Assembly (NCBI RefSeq): GCF_903652925.1
Contig: NZ_CAHLAR010000004.1
Span: 1 to 64,000 of the forward strand
Direction: 5' to 3'
DNA: 64,000 nt
DNA from: Achromobacter anxifer
GTDB taxonomy: Bacteria > Pseudomonadota > Gammaproteobacteria > Burkholderiales > Burkholderiaceae_B
The notes under the pieces were generated by a model that made no database searches, was not told the origin of the DNA, and saw only the letters and a program-made list of their open reading frames with translations. This document shows positions 60,811-64,000 of this stretch, one piece after another. The position numbers and the translations under genes were made by a program. Position 1 is the stretch's first letter, and every line of letters begins with the position of its first letter.

Positions 60811-61281
60811 TCAAGCAGGCGCGCGAAGCAGGTTCGGGTTGAGTGAATTGCTAGGACTGGCCCTCTCCATAAGGACATACGGGCCTTCCGGACCATCGGC
60901 TTCACTACGTATGCGCCATCCCTGAGACTGATAGAACCGCTTGGCACGCTCATTCGCTTTGAGGCATTTCAGTGTAGGTATGCTGGAAAAGTACTTGTCG
61001 CAACCAGCCAATAACCTCGTTCCTACACCGAGGCCCTGATATTGAGGGTGAACAAATAGATTGTGTAGGAAGCTGTCATCTTGCCAAACAGACGCAAAAC
61101 CAACGGGATGGCATGAATGCTCTGCTACCAGAATCCTCTCACCTGTGGTGCAGGCATCAAAGTCTTCAAGCCTATGGGCGCCAACGGTAACCCACGGGAA
61201 AGCGGCATCGCGGGATACAACAAATAACTTGCGCAATGCCTCCCGATCGGCCTCTACAAAATCTCGTACGATGACCTGCAT
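60811..61281 (-). CDS. GNAT-family N-acetyltransferase
   Basis: 156 residues with the GNAT motifs: VRDFVEADREALRKLF, then DSFLHNLFVHPQYQGLGVGT with the acetyl-CoA motif QGLGVG, and LKANERAKRFYQSQGWR at the end. ATG 61281 is chosen; an in-frame GTG at 61305 is possible, and neither has a clear ribosome site. The base composition is lower in GC than the core genes. The substrate is unknown. Confidence 0.88.
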   Translation of the reverse strand: MQVIVRDFVEADREALRKLFVVSRDAAFPWVTVGAHRLEDFDACTTGERILVAEHSCHPVGFASVWQDDSFLHNLFVHPQYQGLGVGTRLLAGCDKYFSSIPTLKCLKANERAKRFYQSQGWRIRSEADGPEGPYVLMERASPSNSLNPNLLRAPA

Positions 61282-61419
61282 GTTTCTGGCTATATCTTTA
61301 ATCACAAAGGCTGAAGAATCTGACTGGCGTGGGTCCGCCAGAATGGACCTGCCGGTATTTTTTCCAGAAAGTAACGTCCGCGTTTCCGAACCGAAAAACC
61401 CAACCAGACAGACGGGGCC

Positions 61420-61857
61420 TCAGCGATACCCCTGCGACCCGCAACTGACTTGCCCGGTATCGGTTTTCCGGCAATAGCTGGCGCCGTACTCGCCGATCTG
61501 CATTTCCGTCCTGTCGTTTTGCGCGCCAGGAGCACGATCAGCAGGCCGTGCGTTGGCATTTAACATTTCACGCTGGTGCAGTTGAGTGCGTGTCGACTGC
61601 TCCTGCTCCGCCTGACGCTTGCGCTCGGTATCAGTCAGGGCCTGGTTAAACTTCTTGCTGAATTCGGCGTCACGCGCGGAACTGCGCGAACGCGCTGGCC
61701 CGCCGCCTTGGGGCCTGCCGTTGCGGGCTGCGTTATCTTGGGAATTCTGCAGGCTTTTACGGTCTTCAGCCGTGAGATTGTATTGAGCCTGTGCGATATT
61801 GCCGGTCAGCGCACCCAGGCCAAGCAGCGCTGCCAGTCCAAAAACGTAGGGTTTCAC
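61420..61857 (-). CDS. Small secreted protein, unknown
   Basis: 145 residues with a signal peptide (about 1-24, ending AQA-Q) and a hydrophilic, Gln/Arg/Asn-rich, probably disordered mature part. The C-terminus has two Cys (SYCRKTDTGQVSCGSQGY) that may form a disulphide. It lies in the low-GC segment. There is no known family that I can name. Confidence 0.65.
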   Translation of the reverse strand: MKPYVFGLAALLGLGALTGNIAQAQYNLTAEDRKSLQNSQDNAARNGRPQGGGPARSRSSARDAEFSKKFNQALTDTERKRQAEQEQSTRTQLHQREMLNANARPADRAPGAQNDRTEMQIGEYGASYCRKTDTGQVSCGSQGYR

Positions 61858-62158
61858 GCATAGCCTCCCGAAAGATCCTATTCATTGAATATGCTCCGAA
61901 CCTTGGTTTGTTCAGAGCAGCGGACATTTGCGCTGTGTCTGTCGCCTTCCTGCGTATGGATAACAAGACTGGCTCGATGGGTTCCATCGTAGCAGGCGGT
62001 TGCCCTTATCCGGCCTCTTGACAACGGAACCACGGATGCGGCTTACTTCGTCACCGTGGCGCCACCAAAAGCCGCTCGGCAAGAAGCGAGGGCCACCAGT
62101 CGGCGGGAAATCCTTCTTAAATCGATGCAATCAAGCTTTGAAGGTTCGATAACATCCG
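61858..62158. other. Intergenic region without recognisable content
   Basis: About 300 bp between the divergent secreted-protein and membrane-protein genes. I found no gene, RNA signature, repeat or clear promoter. It presumably holds the two promoters. Confidence 0.5.
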
Positions 62159-62710
62159 ATGGATATACCGTCGCTTACTGAAACGTTCACCCATGTCCGC
62201 ATCGTGCTGGCAATGGTCATCGGCCTTGGCATTACTCGCATCCTGACGGGTGTGGCCAGCTTCATCCAGCATCCGAAACGGCATAGCGTTTCGCTGCTCC
62301 ATATGCTCTGGGTCGCATCCATACTGCTGGAGCTGGTGCTGTTCTGGTGGTGGGACGTCAGGCTTGCACGCGAAACCGACTGGAACTTCAGGGTTTTCCT
62401 GCTTCAGATCAGCTATGCCATCGTGCTCTTCCTGGTGGCCGCGCTTCTCTTCCCGGACAACATCATCGAATATGCGGGCTATGAAGATTTCTTCATTCAA
62501 CGCAGGCGCTGGTTTTTCTCGCTGCTGGCGGCAACCTGGGTCCTGGACCTGGTCAAAAGCCCAGACATCTGGAGAAGCCTCACAACGCCCTTTTTGATTC
62601 AAGCATCGATCAGCGTGACGCTTTGCGTGATCGGCATAGTATGCCGACGCCGCACCGTTCAGCTTGCCGTCGTGCTGCTCTATATTTCGCGCCAAGTCTA
62701 TTCAATGTGA
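62159..62710 (+). CDS. Multi-pass membrane protein, unknown
   Basis: 183 residues with five or six membrane helices (first at about 12-34 with ARG-free hydrophobic core LAMVIGLGITRILTGVASFI). Charged residues such as WWWDVRLARETDW and EYAGYEDFFIQRRRW lie in loops. There is no recognised family. It is at the right end of the low-GC segment and is followed by a probable terminator. Confidence 0.7.
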   Translation: MDIPSLTETFTHVRIVLAMVIGLGITRILTGVASFIQHPKRHSVSLLHMLWVASILLELVLFWWWDVRLARETDWNFRVFLLQISYAIVLFLVAALLFPDNIIEYAGYEDFFIQRRRWFFSLLAATWVLDLVKSPDIWRSLTTPFLIQASISVTLCVIGIVCRRRTVQLAVVLLYISRQVYSM

Positions 62711-62743
62711 TTGGAATGCCAAAGGCAATCCGGGGAAAAGGAG

Positions 62744-62768
62744 CGGCAAATAGCAAATGCCGTTTTTT
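62744..62768 (+). terminator. Candidate intrinsic terminator
   Basis: CGGCA (62744-62748) and TGCCG (62758-62762) form a short stem over a nine-base loop, followed by six T (62763-62768). It lies 34 bp after the membrane-protein stop. The weak stem keeps confidence moderate. Confidence 0.45.
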
Positions 62769-62956
62769 CCTGCAATGGGATATGGCGCGACAACAAGACA
62801 ACACTAAATGCCTGTTGGCCTTGGCCCTGCCTAGTCGGCCTTGAATAAGACTGTCGACCTTGTGGCGCAGCCAGCGAACTTTCCAGAGAAAAGATCCATC
62901 GCTACAGCCAAATAAAGCCAGCCTTGTCAGGTTCGAATGCAGGTGATGCCTGTTAC

Positions 62957-64000
62957 CTAGGCGGCTTCTGCTCTTGCAGTGCGCTTTCTTCGCAGTTCTA
63001 CCACCTGCTCTGCGCCAACAGCCCGAGCACGCAACTGCCCACAGCCCCCATCCACATCCTGTCCCGCGCTGTTCCTCACCTTGGTCAGCACGCCACGGCT
63101 TTGCAGGGAGCGGACGATCTCGTGGATGCGCTCGGTATCTGGGCGCTGGTAATCATCCCCTTCAAGGCTATTGAAGGGAATGACGTTGAGCACCCCATAC
63201 TTGCCTTTCAGCAGACGCACGACCGCATCAAGCTCGTCGTCGCCGTCATTGATGCCCTTGAGCAGCGTCCATTGATACTGGATCGGATAGTCGGTATCGC
63301 GAGCGTATTTCTCGCCCAGTTCGATCAGTTCTTCCGGCGCAATTCTCGGCGCGCGCGGCAGCAGGTGTGCGCGCAGTTCGGCCTTGGTCGTGTGGAGCGA
63401 CAGCGCCAGCGCGGGCTTGACGCGTTGTTGCGGCAGGGCCTCGAACACGCGCAGGTCGCCCACGGTGGAGAACACCAGATTCTTGTGGCCGATATTGCCC
63501 TCTGTGCCGAGCAGGTCGATGGCTTCAAGCACGTTGTCGAGGTTGTGCGCCGGTTCACCCATACCCATGAACACGACTTTCTTTACCGCACGCTGACGCC
63601 GCGCCAGCACGACTTGGGCGAGGATTTCCATGCTCGTGACCTGGCGGATCAGGCCGCTCTTGCCGGTCATACAGAAGCGGCAGCCGACCGCGCAGCCGAC
63701 CTGGGTGGAGACGCAGAGTCCGTCGCGTGGCAACAGCACGCTTTCCACCATCTGTCCGTCGGCGAGTTCGACCAGCAAGCGCGAGCCGTCGCTGCCGGCG
63801 TGTTCGGAGCGGACACGGGCGAGGGCGTCCAGTTCCGCCGTCAAGGCGGGCACGGCATCGCGTAGCGCGAGAGGCAGAAAGTGCTCGGCGCTCCGGCGTC
63901 GCGTGCCGGTGTCGAGCGCTTGCCCTTGCAGCCAGACGCGCAGGAGCCGGCCACGATGGACGGGCAGGGCGCCGAGAGCGGCGAGGCGGTTGTCGAAGTC
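62957..64000 (-). CDS. RlmN-family radical-SAM RNA methyltransferase, 5' end beyond the window
   Basis: 347 residues are visible; the frame is open to the window edge, so the N-terminus is missing. The radical-SAM motif CxxxCxxC (C103, C107, C110 in visible numbering, GCAVGCRFC) binds the 4Fe-4S cluster. The earlier C96 in LCVSTQVGC and the late C320 in DVDGGCGQL are the two Cys that RlmN needs for methyl transfer. The FMGMGEPAHNLDNVLEAI and PIQYQWTLLKGINDG segments are family features. It is probably a second RlmN-like enzyme acting on rRNA or tRNA A2 methylation. CMTGKSG replaces the usual CSTA-type sequence, so it is a divergent branch. Confidence 0.88.
   Translation of the reverse strand, partial: DFDNRLAALGALPVHRGRLLRVWLQGQALDTGTRRRSAEHFLPLALRDAVPALTAELDALARVRSEHAGSDGSRLLVELADGQMVESVLLPRDGLCVSTQVGCAVGCRFCMTGKSGLIRQVTSMEILAQVVLARRQRAVKKVVFMGMGEPAHNLDNVLEAIDLLGTEGNIGHKNLVFSTVGDLRVFEALPQQRVKPALALSLHTTKAELRAHLLPRAPRIAPEELIELGEKYARDTDYPIQYQWTLLKGINDGDDELDAVVRLLKGKYGVLNVIPFNSLEGDDYQRPDTERIHEIVRSLQSRGVLTKVRNSAGQDVDGGCGQLRARAVGAEQVVELRRKRTARAEAA

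Overview
The window is chromosomal DNA of a high-GC betaproteobacterium, most likely from the Alcaligenaceae (Achromobacter/Bordetella type). The grounds are very GC-rich coding DNA with strong third-position G/C bias, two Bug/TctC-type periplasmic binding proteins, a dense mix of transporters paired with LysR/GntR/IclR regulators, and a NYN-domain protein with a Lys/Ala-rich tail. The genus is inferred from these traits, not from a database match. I saw no rRNA or tRNA gene, no insertion sequence, no CRISPR array and no phage module.

Layout. 0-5 kb: a cut-off secreted protein divergent from an OmpR-type two-component pair, then a regulator with two HTH modules next to a small beta-propeller protein, and a membrane-anchored unknown. 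5-10 kb: a three-gene TRAP transporter (dctP, dctQ, dctM types) whose large permease carries a Pro-rich repeat insert, then a VOC protein. 10-18 kb: a MarR regulator coupled to an AlkD-like HEAT-repeat protein, an SDR enzyme, a DUF169 protein, a LysR/MFS divergent pair, a HAD phosphatase, an EamA exporter and an AraC regulator. 18-22 kb: an ECF42-type sigma factor operon (YCII/DGPF, SRPBCC, VOC, sigma) with a recognisable promoter, a tiny lipoprotein, a second YCII protein and a SnoaL-like protein. 22-30 kb: a SulP transporter, a LysE/Lrp divergent pair, an orphan motA-motB stator pair, a GNAT enzyme, a NYN-LOTUS protein with a histone-H1-like tail, and a DUF523 protein. 30-34 kb: a Bug protein, a Gly-rich secreted protein, a lipoprotein, a TetR regulator with an intrinsic terminator, and an NTF2-like protein.

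34-45 kb is a catabolic block. A GntR regulator heads a six-gene minus-strand run (peptide-type ABC transporter plus M20 peptidase). It is divergent from a class-V aminotransferase and a serine hydrolase, and the intergenic region holds three GTATAC-core sites. 45.3-46.2 kb is a non-coding array of three 272-bp tandem repeats, each containing a 37-bp inverted repeat. 46-55 kb: an aldo/keto reductase; a GMC oxidoreductase plus MHS-family transporter divergent from IclR; a GntR regulator divergent from a Bug protein and an M20D amidohydrolase. 55-58.4 kb: a DHA2 drug exporter, PhnB-like, GFA, AhpD-like and Lon-N-domain proteins.

From about 59.3 to 62.95 kb, just after a stand-alone ParB-like gene, base composition drops clearly and most genes are unknown or poorly conserved: a probable accessory segment. 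The window ends inside an RlmN-family radical-SAM gene on the minus strand.

The most noteworthy items are the 272-bp repeat array, the ECF42 operon with its promoter and neighbouring dyad, the GTATAC operator set, the NYN-LOTUS-tail fusion and the low-GC segment. None of these proves a new system; each is described with a test.
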